DNA of 64,000 nt from Pyrus communis (GCF_963583255.1 NC_084818.1:15874222-15938221), one strand, 5' to 3'. Positions 36,486 through 48,749 are shown, counted from the first letter of the stretch. Notes: generated from the sequence alone by a model not told the origin. Numbers and translations: made by a program.

Positions 36486-38432
36486 GAGAAAGCATGGCTG
36501 CGTGCATTTTTTGGGGTTAATTAATGGGTTAGTACACAGGGTCAATGAGGAAAGAATGACAAAGGGATGTATGGGAGGGTATGGGTTTGTAGTTTTTTTT
36601 CCTCTGATTCAATAGGTAATGCACTGTTTTAAATTCATTGTTTATTGTTTTGTTTGCCATTTGCTTAGTTAAAACCATCATTCACATTGGCCACACTTCA
36701 CATTATTTTTTTCTTCATAATATGAACAGTACATATTTTAAATCTTCATTCCTAGATTGTCTTTATAAAATTTCATCTAAATCGGAAAACGTTTCATTAT
36801 CTAATTATGACAAAGAAAATCAAATTGGCAGTGTTGCCGAAAAAACAATTAAGTTTTCACTTTAATAATCGAATGGCTAAATGATTTCTAATTTGGATTA
36901 AATTTTGTATATATCAAAATCCATACAAAATCCAAACATGACTATTAGGAACGAAAGTGGTGTATTTTAGAAAGGCAAGACGTTCCTTGAATAACTTTTT
37001 GGAGAAAAAAAAGAGTTAACTAAATTTACACCCTTTAGGTTGAGAGTGATTTTCAAATTGGGCCATGGTGTTATATCTTTTTCACATTTGACCCTAATGT
37101 TTTAAAATTGTATCAATTAATATCTTTTGTCTAATGAATTATTTGAATCTTTATTAAATAGATGACATGGTGAGCATGAAACTCGTAATTGGGTTGACAC
37201 GTTGGTTGTATTTGTACCAAATTGACTAAAAAACTTATCAATTTAATAGAGAATTAGACGTTCAAATACACAAGACGTGTAACTTGGTACAATTACAAAA
37301 CTTTAGAGTAATGTGAGAAAATTGGAACCTCAAGCCCATTTTAACAATCCAAAACCCCTCTAATCTAAAACTGCCAATACTCGTACAAATGACCATCTAC
37401 CGTTTGATTAAGTTCGAACGATGGGTCTGTTCCATTTATGCTCCTTATACAAATGACCACCATCTAGAGAACAAGTTTGTTCCATTTATACTACTATGTT
37501 TAATATATACTTAGTAGAACCCACTGCACCATTTATCCCTATCAAGATATTGCCAAGTCAATTGTCAGATCATTCTTTTGATATATTTTTTTTCTTCTGA
37601 AAATCATAAATTAGCGTTTGTCTTTGACTTTTTAGGAATCCGGACTACTAGTTCAGTTTTAATCCATTGTATTGGCAAGAAGAAAAATAGTATTTTCTCA
37701 ATTCAATAATGATCATTCATTTCTTGTACTATTGAGTAGTTTGGATTATTGAAGAAAAATTGTATTACTTTAGTCTAAAGTAAGGGAGAGGATGATATTG
37801 TGCAATTTTGCGTCAATTTCACTTTCTTTATGAGTTTGCCACTGGCCTGATTTCAGCCCAAATTTCGCTTCATTTACAAGATTGCCACTGGGCTTCAGAA
37901 CGGGTCTTCGTTCTTTAGGCTGGATCTGGGCTTTGACTCGGGGAGAGAGAGGACTCCGGGAGAGAGAGGGAAGGGCGACAGAAGGGTTGAGAGGGTGACA
38001 TTCTTCAGGATTTCTAGGAGAGGATTTTCGAGACGGACGTGCGGTTGGGTGTCCTGTGGTTGATGCATCGGTTATAGGGTTGTTGAGGGGAGGAGAGGAA
38101 GGGGACAGAGGGACTGACGGATTGGAGAGAGATATGAGCTATGGGTTTGGACTGAGTGAGAGAGAGATTTAGGTTGGTTAGGGCCTATGCGATTTTCTCC
38201 AATTTTAGAAAGAGAGATGGACACAGGGTCGGTGAGGAGAAAGCATAGCTGTGTGCATTTTTTGGGGTTAATTAATGGGTTAGTACACATGGTCGGTGAG
38301 GAGAGAATGACAGAGGGATGTATGGGAGGGTATGGGTTTTCAGTTTTTTCCTCTGATTCAACAGGTAATGCACCGTTTTAAATTCATTGTTTATTGTTTT
38401 GTTTGCCATTTGCTTTGTTAAAACAATCATTC

Positions 38433-39752
38433 GAATTTTGTTGTTTCACTGTGCTCATTTCGGTGCTTCTTCATAATTTCCTGTTGTCTGCTTCTCATCC
38501 CTCTGTAGGTAGATTTTTTTTCCATTTCTTGGTTCCTTATGTATTCCTTGGTACAAATATGTTCACTATGTTCGAATGCAAACTCTTATTCTCTCTAATT
38601 TTTAGCTATGTGATGATCCTTGTAGGTGAACCATATGAACGTTTTTTTAGAAATAGAGAGCTTCATCCACTCAAATCTGCAATTGATAGTAGCAGGTTCA
38701 TCCTGACCCTTTCACTATTATTTGCTTAAAGTGAAGCATTTTAATTATGGCCTTGGTTGCTTGACATTTTTAGGTATATAATTTGCTGTACTTTTGTTTT
38801 AGTTTCTTCAGTTAGATGTAATGTCACCCATTTGAGTCAAAAAAATTTCTCTTCGGTTGGGTTTCATTGTAAAAATTGATTCCACAATGTTTGAATAGGA
38901 GCTAAAGGTTGTTCGTTGAGATGTTAATAAGCTTTTCTAATCTCTGGTTTTAGGTTTTGAATTCTGCTTGAACAAACTGAAGTCTGTTTCACCTGCTTGA
39001 TTCGGTATAATTTTGGTGGAAAGAAATCAAATTCTATATGCTTATTCTATGGTTGATTTCTTGCATTTAAAATTACTATCATCTTAAGCAATAAAATATT
39101 TATTTGGTATGAATTACCTGTGATGGTGGATAAAAAATGGTGCTTGGACTTCATTGGAGTGATTCTTTTTTGCATTGGGTGTGAATTTTGAAATGGGTTT
39201 GTAGTGGGTGAACTGAAGTTGTACAAGCTTTCATTGCCTAACTTCAACTGCCTATGTAAGTATTGGTTTGGTACTGAGGTGTTTTTTAAAAAAACGGGTA
39301 TAAAAAAAAGCTGGGATCTTTTTTGTGTTTGGTAAACATACAACTTCAGTTTTTTTCACAGTTTTGGGTGAAAAAAAGTTGAAAGTTGAAAGTAGAAGCA
39401 GTAAAAGTTTGCTTTGAAAAACCAGCCTTTTTTGCTTCCACAACTTTTGCGTAAACCTAATTTGCAAGAAGAGCTGAGCCCTTTCATGAAACTTTCAAAC
39501 ACCCTAAATGACTTTAAACAATTAAATAATTACACATAATACCAACTGGAAAACGTCGTCGACTTCAATTGGGAGGTCGTCCTCGTCGATCTCGCCACAA
39601 CGCCGTTCACTCCTAGCTTCAACAACCATTATTAACCTTAGATTCCATACCCTAGGACGTTGTTTCTGCCTCTATTCTTCCCTCCATCTCTTGTCCGTCC
39701 TCTCTCACTCCCATGCCGACAAAATCGTGCTGAGAAATACCACCATCTTTTC
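38433..39752. other. Intergenic segment right of the tandem duplication
   Basis: No gene supported. A 111-codon frame at 38394-38729 is hydrophobic and unassigned; a splice-like AG|GTGAACC...AG|GTTC block is at 38626-38696. From 39560 to 39752 an open frame runs up to the solo LTR and continues after it. Confidence 0.4.
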
Positions 39753-40703
39753 TGACACACTCCGATCGAGATCAGGGCATGCTGGCCGTCACGTGGAAGT
39801 GACGTAACCATGTGCACAGTGCGGAAGCTAATAAAATAATAATATAAATAGTACGAATAAATAAAAACTAGCTTTACACAAGGTAATAACGAACAAGTGC
39901 AAGCGTAAGTGTGAACACTAAGTTCAGAGCATGAAAGCCTAATGCAGTTCAAGAGAAAACGACACAACAAAAGCACACCCGAAGGTGGTCTTACACTGGT
40001 GGTGGTCTGTCAGATATGCCGGGGAAATCCTCAGGGAAGCCACCAAACGTGCTAGCCAACTAGAACCTGGAGGGGCGCAAAACAAAAGCGTGAGTGGGCA
40101 AAAACAAATCTTTTCAAAACCATTTCATAAATAAGTTCTAACCCCTAGCCGTAAAACCTGTATACTTCCCAGAAAATAGAATATATATATATATATATAA
40201 GTCATGCTCAGAAATATGTTATGCCAAAATCTCGAAGTAAAATGCAAGTGCTCAGGTAACAACACATCAATATCATATAGTCTGTCAGTCGGAGTCACTT
40301 AACGTGACCTGTACGGCTGAATCTAGAGCTCAAATCTCCGTCTCACTGACTAGACCTGCACACGAGTCGGAACCACCTAAAGTGGTATGTACGACAAGCC
40401 TGGGTGTAATATAAGTACGCTCAAGTGCTACGATCACGTGAAGGCTGGGTAAATAATTGCGGGTCACCTACGAGTCGGAACCACCTAAAGTGGTCTGTAT
40501 GACAGGACTGTGCACCTAACTTGGATCCAAGATGAGCGTGTGGTGCGGGAGGTGAACATCACGTGAAGGACTGTGCCCAACTATGGGCGGGAGCACTAAC
40601 ACCGGGGGTGCAGGTTATGAGCTTTCTATGCATCTCAAATCACTACTGAATGTAAACATAATCACAACTCACCTGGCACTTACCTGTGCGTCCGCAGCAC
40701 CAA

Positions 40704-40746
<43 letters not shown>

Positions 40747-41914
40747 ATTAACAATGCATGAACAACGGCAAACAATAGGCATGGCATATAAACGAATAAA
40801 CGTTCTAAATCAATTTCTGGGAAAAACATAAGTATATAGGTATATACGGAAAACCAAAAGCCCACTCATTGGTATGTGGAAGGGTTGTAACCCCCTTGCC
40901 TCGAGTGACCACGCTCGTCCTCGGGATAGGTATCACCTATATGCGAAATAACTATAAAAATGTTAATTTTAAAGCACATAACCAACCTTATGAAATAACT
41001 TCTCACACAATGCTCAAATGGGGTGTATGAATACACCAACGTGATCTACTCAACCTTAGGAACATCCCCATATTTTTAGAAAAATTTTTCACCGTCGCAC
41101 GCGCCGGCCACGCTCAGGCACGTGCCTAGCACGCTGACGGCATCAGTTAACACCGTCAGGAATATTCCGTTAACTTTAACGGATTCCGTCAACGGCGTTA
41201 GGAATATTCCGTCCAAACTGACGGAATATTCCGTCGTCTTCTCCGGCGCTGTCGCCAGCGCCAAAAAATCGGGAAATCTTTAAATCGTCTTATCTTCTTC
41301 GTTTTTCAACCAAATTTCACAAAATTGGTACCAAATTGAAGCTTACAATGAAAGGAACAAAATCATACCACTTTCAAATGCTAAAATCCATGAAATCTCG
41401 CCGGGAAAATACCCCCAACTTCAGCCAACCTCGAAACTCACGATCCCGACGTCCAAAACCTTCAAACGAACCACCCCGAGCCTCCTAAGGACCTCACCAA
41501 GCTTCCTACAAGCTTGAAATTCCCAAAAACATAAGAATTTACGTGTGCATGAACAATACCAAAAATCGGGTATCCCGAGTTCGACGTGAAAACGAAAGTA
41601 TCCTTGCCTGAAATGGGTATGGTTGAACTCTTACGGACCTCACGAGCATGGGTATGTACTTTGTTTCTTTGATCTGTGAAGATTACAGGGGTTTTGGAGT
41701 GTGTCCGTACACATGGATATGAAAATGGGAAGGGAAATGGCACGGGACAAGTGCAGGGATAGGGGAAAGGGTGAGGGAAAATATGGGAGAGTGTGTGTGT
41801 GGTCCACAATCAGCCACACCAAGCTCAAAAACAACCACGCAACGAAATTTCACGCTAGGGGCAAAATCGTCTTTTCACGCGTACGTTTTAAAATTTCCGG
41901 AACGGGCTGTCACA
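39753..41914 (-). repeat. Solo LTR with TTTTC target duplication
   Basis: 2162 bp. On the minus strand it begins TGTGACAGCCCG and ends GTGTGTCA. Perfect 5-bp duplication: TTTTC at 39748-39752 and 41915-41919. No gag/pol lies inside or beside it. It contains a triple hairpin motif (40294-40494), GGAATATTCC palindromes (41159-41232), AT and TA/CA microsatellites (40179-40198, 40708-40746) and the G-box-centred palindrome AGGCACGTGCCT (41115-41126). The parent family is not identified; Ty3-like by LTR length. Confidence 0.85.
40294..40494. repeat. Three copies of a short hairpin motif
   Basis: Each copy reads GTCGGA-stem-loop-stem-TGTA. Hairpin 1: GTCAC/TTAAC/GTGAC (40294-40308). Hairpin 2: ACCAC/CTAAA/GTGGT (40372-40386). 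Hairpin 3: the same as 2 (40480-40494). Copies are 78 and 108 bp apart. Confidence 0.75.
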
Positions 41915-41919
41915 TTTTC

Positions 41920-44900
41920 CGGCAAGGACCATATTCAATTTTGGCATCGCATATTTGCCCAGATTTCCCAGATTGCACCTCTTGCAGGTGACTGATCTTC
42001 GTATTTCTGCGAATTAGGAGAGACTAGATTACCTAGACGGAAACCAAAACTCAATTATTCCAAATACCCAAAATTAAATACAGGAAACTACTTCGTATGA
42101 TCAAATTCACACTATATAGTTTCAAAAAGAAAAAATGATTAGTCCTGGAAGAAGAAAGAAACCAGCATCCTGGAGCATTGGCTTTGCCTGATGTATATAA
42201 TGAACTCCTCGAGCAGTTAGACCGTTTATGTATTGCAAATTAGATGATAGGTGAGAGAGATTGAGGAATGGAGCAGAAAATAAAAAAGAAGAAGACAGAG
42301 CAAAAAAAAAAAAAAAAAAACTAAGAAAATTGGGGTTGTGGGGGAGACTTCTAGAGAGATGTTTTTGGTTTTTGGAAAGTCTGGTTCAGTAGTGGGGTAG
42401 TGGGAGAGACTTCTCGATGCAAATGGAGAAAATAAAAGGGGAAGACTTAAGAAAATTAAATTAATGACATATCTAGTATTATACATTTTTTGGTCATTTC
42501 ACTCAGTCACAACTGTTTTACATAAAAGTTTACCAAACAATATAACACTGTTTTTTTATATTTATTTTTATTTTTTTTAACGAAAAGCACTTTTACAAAA
42601 AAGTTTACTAAACATTCTGCTATTTTATTTCACAGCTGCTTATTCTCACAGCACAGTAGAAACATTTTTTTTTCTTTTCAAAGCACAACAATACCAAATT
42701 AGCTCTAAATCTTAATGATAACATACTCATGGTGGGGATGGAGTTGGAGGACTGAGAATGCTATCTATATTTCTTACGTTTTTCATTTGACATGCATTTG
42801 GTTGACAATTATTCGTTAGTTGATATCTAATAGATTAATAGGTTAAGATGTGGAATCTGTCTTGTCTTAGGTTGTTTATTTATTTCCAGGTTTGCTTTAC
42901 TTTCGTTGTTATGACTTAGGATGCCTTCAAGGTTTGTTGGTGGTATAATTTTCTAATTTCCCCTTTGCAACATTTTCTTTTTGGTTTTTGGAGTATGTAT
43001 GTGATTTATGTTTCATCAGAGAAGAAGTAATCAAACACAAGAAGCAATTGGAAACATAGCTGCAAGTGATAAGCCAGAGTTCGTTTTTCAAATAACTGTA
43101 TTACTTTTGTAGTGTATGCATGCGCAAGAAAAATCCAAATTGTACTACAGGATCTTAGGGCTGTGTGTTTTGTGTTTGGTAAATCAATGCATTGAGAGAA
43201 TATGAACGGTTGCGTCTGGTTTGTATATGTGTCCATGGTGGCACCCCCATTCAAGGTAAATGGCAGCCCTTGAATATGGTCACCCAATAACTTTCTTTGT
43301 TGTTTTTTCGACTGTCTGCCTTGGCTTAGGTGGTAATAGGATTAGGTGGTGTTGAGAGCAACCTCTAAGTTGATTGGTAAATCAAGTATTGGATGCTAGC
43401 GCTAGCTAAATCCTCTAAAAAATTGGTTTAGTTAGTGTAAATATATATATATATATATATAATATTTTGATAGAAAATGTGTTATATTCTCTTTGTATTT
43501 GGTTCGCAAAGGGAGGGCAACATTTTTCGGGCTTTGGATATTAAATACTAAAGATGGTTTTACTTTGTTAATTAGTTTAATTAGCATGTGGTTTGGTGGG
43601 GTCTGGTACGTACGATGGAACTAAAGTGTGTGACAGATGAATCACAGTTGGTATAATAGTTGACAGTGGATCTTTGCACGATAGACGTCTTGCTGGATGG
43701 ATTGTGCTTTTACCAACCCTAATAAAATTATATTTGAATCATGCTGTCTTTTGCCTATATATGCAAAAATCATTTCCAACTGGGTAAGTGTTTTCTGTTT
43801 GGTGTGTGTGTGTGTGTGTTCATTGTAGGAAATCTAATAACAAAACTGAATTATATGTTCGATGTTTTTCATTTTCATTTTAGGTTAAAAAGTTGGAGCT
43901 TTGGATCGGGATTTTTCTTTATTCAACTATAATTTTGTACTTAGGAGACTAACTTAAACTGCTTAAATTTGTTTACATAGGAACTTTTTTTTTCTTTTCG
44001 CTGTAATCTGTTTTGTTAAAGGTGATGATAAAGATTTATCAATATTGTCTAGTCGGCGTTAGGTGGAAATTGGAAGGGAGTAAATTGTGATCGTTTATGC
44101 AGCATTTGATAAAATTGGGAAATAAAATTGGGGAAATAATGTTAATGGTTTGTAGATGCTTAGGAGACTGTCTGGGCCTGCTTAAATTTTATATATTCAG
44201 TTGCATAGAGTCAACATAACATGCACAACGATGGTCACATTGTCACCCTTCAAATTGAAGATTTAGAAAATCTAATAATAAAACTGAAATATATGTTCCA
44301 TGCTTTTTGTTTTCATTTTAATTTAAAGGTTGGAGCTTTGGATTGGTATTTACCCTTATTAACCTATAATTTTGTGCTCAAGACACCATCTTGGGGGTCT
44401 TAACATGATTGTTCTTCTATTTCATAGATTCGAACTGTGCTTAGTATCTCATTTAATTGATGTACCTTTGCTCATTTAACTCAAATTTAATACAATTTAG
44501 TCCTCTAATTTCTCTGAATTGCTAACGGATTTACTTTCTTTGGAAATTTCAGAAACTCTGGTTGTGGGAGGAAGAAGACAGTTCCTTACTATTTTTAGGT
44601 ATAAGATTATGCGCCCTGATTGCATGTTCAAAGCCTAATTAGTTATACAAATTTTTTATTTATCTTTGCAAACCTTTCGTACTTGGATTTTAAATATTTG
44701 ATTGGTTTGTGAAAAAAAAAAGGAGAAGGCTAATCATGGGACATTCTTACTTCTGAATTTTCTCCTCAGCATTGTTTCTTGAATAAATTTGGATTGGTAC
44801 ATGTAGGGGTAGAGCAACGGCCGTGGTGAAAACAAAAGGTCTAGGCGTAATGATTTATGGATTTAGAATTGATTGGAAAATATGAAAGAATGCTGTGTTC

Positions 44901-47408
44901 TCTAATTTTTTTATGTTGTTTGCTGTTCGAAACTGTTGAACTCCTTTTTGGATTGATCTTTGTTATTTTTGTTTTTGGGCGTATCTGATAGGTCAAGGTT
45001 GCCAAATCTTGGTTGTACTTTTTCCCAAGACATGGCACATTTGAAACTTTGAATTCTTGAGTTTATATTTTAATTCTCATTAGTTAATGCTTAACATTTG
45101 GCCTTTTGTTTTGCGATTAGAATGAAATTATTCCAATTTTTGGGTATATTTTAAGTGAGGTTTGGGATATGGTATACATTTGGCCTGTGTGACGCTCTGC
45201 CTGAGGTTTAATTAGCTTATCAAATCTCTTTAACCTCCTTACTTTGTGTAAATTTTGATTGAAATAAAGCATTTAGGATTGTTTTTAATTTTTCTTTTTT
45301 TAAAATGGAATTTAGCATTTTACGTGCTGTGCCTAAAGTGTCTACTGATGTAGTATTGTGCCTAAAGTGTATTTGGCATTTGACATGTGATGTTTACCTT
45401 TGTTGCCTCTCGCTTTATCTCTTCGTTTGCGGTGCTATAACCTGCCTTCCTCCACCCTTTTGTTCGTAAAATATTTGAATATAGTAATCTCGGGACTGTT
45501 AGTATCACCGTTCTGCGACGGATTAAGTTCATATCACGGCCTCAATACATTTTATGGGTGGGGATGAGTGGTAAAAATGTTTGGTTTTAGCATGTTTTTG
45601 TGTTTGTTGGAAGGTTTCAATAACATTTTTTAAGATAATCTATTATCTCAGATGGAAGAGTTGAATGCAAAAAAGATCATGATGACAAATTATACGTTCT
45701 CATCATTAGCTACTTTTCTTTCGTGAAATGTAGTTCTGTTGTAGATTAAGTCCATTGCACTGTCATAGATTGAGTCCATTGCATTGTTATAGATTGAGTT
45801 ACTTTTCCTACGTTTGTTTGTATGCGCTTCGAATTCTTACTCTGAATCTCGCTGCTTTTTTGCAGTTTAGATTGGACTATCATTGCAACATCGTGATCAA
45901 CTCTTGCTACTGCCATTAATCTAGGGGTTCTGAGGCATTGCATTTGAATCAAGGCTTTGGTATGTCACCTGAACTTCAATGCGTTCTTTTCCCATGCTTT
46001 TTGTTTGAGACAATGCGACTCTATGATTTTTTTGGTTTGATCGCCTTCTATTATTCGTTTGGTTTCTGCTTTGTTTCTCATTTTTGTTGTCTCTGTGATC
46101 CTCTGATTGTCCAGAGGTTTGATGGTTTGTCTTTTTTTTTTTTTTTTTTTTGGTTTTAATTTTCTCTGTGCGATTCTGTTAAGGTTGAAGGTCCCTTGCT
46201 ATCTCTGTGATTCTAGTTTAACCCAATGTTTTTGATTCTTTATTGAATGTTGTTAGGCATTTTATCTCTGTGATTTTGTTATTGGTTGGTTGGTGTGGTT
46301 GATGTTTTCATTAGGTTTTTATGATAGTGAACTGTCTCATCCTCCTCGAAATTCTTTAACATGTAGCTTAATTTTGAACATAAAGCATCTACCCATGTCC
46401 AAGATAATAATTGTTATGTGTTGTTGAGAAGGACTAGATAATGTTTTCACTTTTTGTTATAGTGGAGCTTTCTTTTTCATTGTTATAAAGCTGCGGTTCA
46501 GAACTTTGTGACTTTTTCTGCATAGGTTGATTTAATTCATCTGTAGTTTATTATGATAATAGTGGTTGTCATTGTAGGGAATTATCATTTTAAGCAATGC
46601 TTAACTAAAACTGCTATGTCTTATTCTATCAATTTTGGAATTAAATGATAATTAGAGATTACAAAGAGAGATGAAAGCATCTTTTCTGATCACAACTTGG
46701 CTTCCAGCTTCTCAGAAAAAGTTCACACTTTTTTCCCTTCAACAAAACAACTTAGATTCCAAATTTATCCAACAATTTACTGATTTTGTATGTTTTTTTT
46801 TTTTTTTTTTTGTTTAGACTTATTTTCTTAAAACATATGACCCAACTTTTTGTCCTAGAGAGAAGAGCTTATGCATTGACTTCGTTGAGTGTTGTCCGCA
46901 AGAAATAGTTACAGGTTACTTCTTTTCATTAGCATTTAATTTTACCTTCAACCCCGCAAATTTTTATTATTTAGTGAAATGACACAAGCTTTCTTTTTAT
47001 GCAAAAGTTTTTAGTTAACTTGGAAATTTTGTAATTCACCCACTGATCAGTGCCAATGCCAACAGGTAAAGGTGTAGTTAATTATAAAAACTTCTTCAAT
47101 ATTCTTAAACATATCCTGATAACACTACACATAATTAGAAAAAATTAAATTATATTTAGAATATATGTTTACAAAATAGCTCCCATATATCTATACATTA
47201 TTTGTCATTCCTTACTGGTGATTTATATTTTTAAAACAATTATCTGTTCGTAAATAGTGATTGAGTGGTTACAGTTTTTCTTATACATTTTAAGGTCTTG
47301 GAAAAAATTTGTACACTTAATAAATTTATTAGAAGTTTTAAATGAATTGTGGTTTTCTTCTGACTGAGGTTTGAATTCATTGTTACTTTTGGTTTTTGAA
47401 GTGTTTCC
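41920..47408. other. Region without a confident gene
   Basis: AT-rich. It has an (AT)n run at 43440-43461, (GT)n at 43802-43820, and a direct repeat of about 110 bp (43826-43935 and 44266-44375). Two splice-like segments, 45866-45959 and 46859-46914 (AG before, GT after), have no long frame. They could be exons of a noncoding transcript or captured gene pieces. Confidence 0.4.
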
Positions 47409-47679
47409 TGTGACATCCCACATCGCCCAGGGGAGTGATCCTTATATGTATATTTCCATCCCTACCTAGCACGAGGCCTTTTGGGAGCTCACTGGCTTCG
47501 GGTTCCGTAGGAACTCCGAAGTTAAGCGAGAAGGGGCTAGAGCAATCCCATGATGGGTGACCCACTGGGAAGTTGCTCGTGAGTTCCCAAAAACAAAACC
47601 GTGAGGGAATGGTAAGCCCAAAGCGGACAATATCGTGCTACGGTGGTGGAGCGGGCCCGGGAAGTGGTCCGACCCGGGC

Positions 47680-47770
47680 CGAGTATGTGAGCAGGTGTGC
47701 TGTTTGTCAGCAGGTTAAAGCAGAAAGGAAGAAGCCGTTTAGCGGAGTTGTTTATCTCGAGGGTTGTGGT
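47680..47770 (+). pseudogene. Ty3 integrase fragment inside the Cassandra
   Basis: Reads EYVSRCAVCQQVKAERKKP in frame (about 47680-47736), the second half of the HHCC zinc finger of Ty3 integrase. It replaces the LTR 1 end, the primer site and part of the internal domain; normal Cassandra sequence resumes at GTGCCGACGAGGACGTC (47770). Confidence 0.75.
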
Positions 47771-47882
47771 GTGCCGACGAGGACGTCAGGCCCCTAAGGG
47801 GGGTGGATTGTGACATCCCACATCGCCCAGGGGAGTGATCCTTATATGTATATTTCCATCTCTACCTAGCACGAGGCCTTTT

Positions 47883-47990
47883 GGGAGCTCACTGGCTTCG
47901 GGTTCCGTAGGAACTCCGAAGTTAAGCGAGAAGGGGCTAGAGCAATCCCATGATGGGTGACCCACTGGGAAGTTGCTCGTGAGTTCCCAA
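47883..47990 (+). promoter_or_regulatory. 5S rRNA-like domain with pol III internal promoter (LTR 2)
   Basis: AACTCCGAAGTTAAGCGAG (A-box region) and GATGGGTGACCCACTGGGAA (IE/C-box region) match plant 5S rRNA; the outer ends diverge. The same domain is at about 47483-47590 and 48236-48344. Because it sits in Cassandra LTRs, it is not a 5S gene. Confidence 0.8.
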
Positions 47991-48749
47991 AAACAAAACC
48001 GTGAGGGAATGGTAAGCCCAAAGCGGACAATATCGTGCTACAGTGGTGGAGCGGGCCCGGGAAGTGGTCCGTCCGGGCCGGGATGTGACAAATTGGTATC
48101 AGAGCCTAACCCTGGTCGCGTATGTGCCGACGAGGACGTCGGGCCCCTAAGGGGGGTGGATTGTGACATCCCACATCGCCCAGGGGAGTGATCCTTAAAT
48201 GTATATTCTCATCCCTACTTAGCACGAGGCCTTTTGGGAGCTCACTGGCTTCGGGTTCCGTAGGAACTCCGAAGTTAAGCGAGAAGGGGGCTAGAGCAAT
48301 CCCATGATGGGTGACCCACTGGGAAGTTGCTCGTGAGTTCCCAAAAACAAAACCGTGAGGGAATGGTAAGCCCAAAGCGGACAATATCGTGCTACGGTGG
48401 TGGAGCGGGCCTGGGAAGTGATCCGCCCCAGGCTGGGATGTGACATTTCCTAATTGGGAATTGGCTACTCTTTATTTGCTTCTCAGTGGAAAAAAAAAAC
48501 AAAAGGTGTTCTAGGTGATTAGTCAACTAGCTACATCATAGTTTTTACTCTCAATGTTGGTTTATGTTAAGTATAATGAGGGGACACAATTAGACATGAA
48601 GATTGAGAAAATTGGTTGCTAAACATTTTCATCCTACTACAACTTTTTCTAAAGATTTTATTCAGTAGCACATTTACAAAATAGTATTTTTGTTATAAAT
48701 AGGTCAAAGTTAGAGAGATAACCTTTACTAGTAACAGGAGCGAAGCAGG

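Larger units (their letters stand above)
34337..38432. repeat. 1.7-kb tandem duplication
   Basis: Copy A (about 34337-36683) and copy B (about 36740-38432) are head-to-tail and alignable throughout, from AATCTTCATTC to the TTTGTTTGCCATTTGCTT block. Copy A is longer only because of the 628-bp element at 34631-35258. Both have a GA-rich stretch (36190-36490 and 37938-38220) with different GA-run lengths. No coding frame is conserved between copies, so the unit is probably noncoding or the 5' part of a transcript. Confidence 0.85.
47409..48445 (+). mobile_element. Cassandra (5S-bearing TRIM) element, three-LTR tandem form
   Basis: LTR 1 starts at 47409, LTR 2 is 47809-48090 (282 bp), LTR 3 is 48162-48445 (284 bp). 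Each begins TGTGACATCCCACATCGCC; LTR 2 and 3 end GGGATGTGACA. Between LTR 2 and 3 are the tRNA-Met primer site TGGTATCAGAGCC (48094-48106) and a G-rich tract CTAAGGGGGGTGGAT (48147-48161). The whole array is flanked by TTTCC (47404-47408 and 48446-48450), so it was inserted, or later expanded, as one unit. LTRs hold a 5S rRNA-like domain with its pol III promoter boxes. There is no coding capacity. The interval between LTR 1 and 2 is abnormal (47680-47780). Confidence 0.9.

Noticed and set aside
39638..39976. 112-codon minus-strand frame
   Set aside because: It crosses the solo LTR boundary at 39753, so it cannot be an ancestral gene.
40285..40520. CRISPR-like array
   Set aside because: Only three diverged units with unequal spacing, in plant DNA within an LTR; reported as hairpin repeats instead.
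41701..41995. Two overlapping plus-strand frames of 96 and 74 codons
   Set aside because: They span the LTR end at 41914 and have no motifs; only the part after 41919 might belong to a host frame.
47483..48344. 5S rRNA genes
   Set aside because: The 5S-like blocks lie in LTRs with a primer site and target duplication, lack matching outer ends, and are the Cassandra hallmark.
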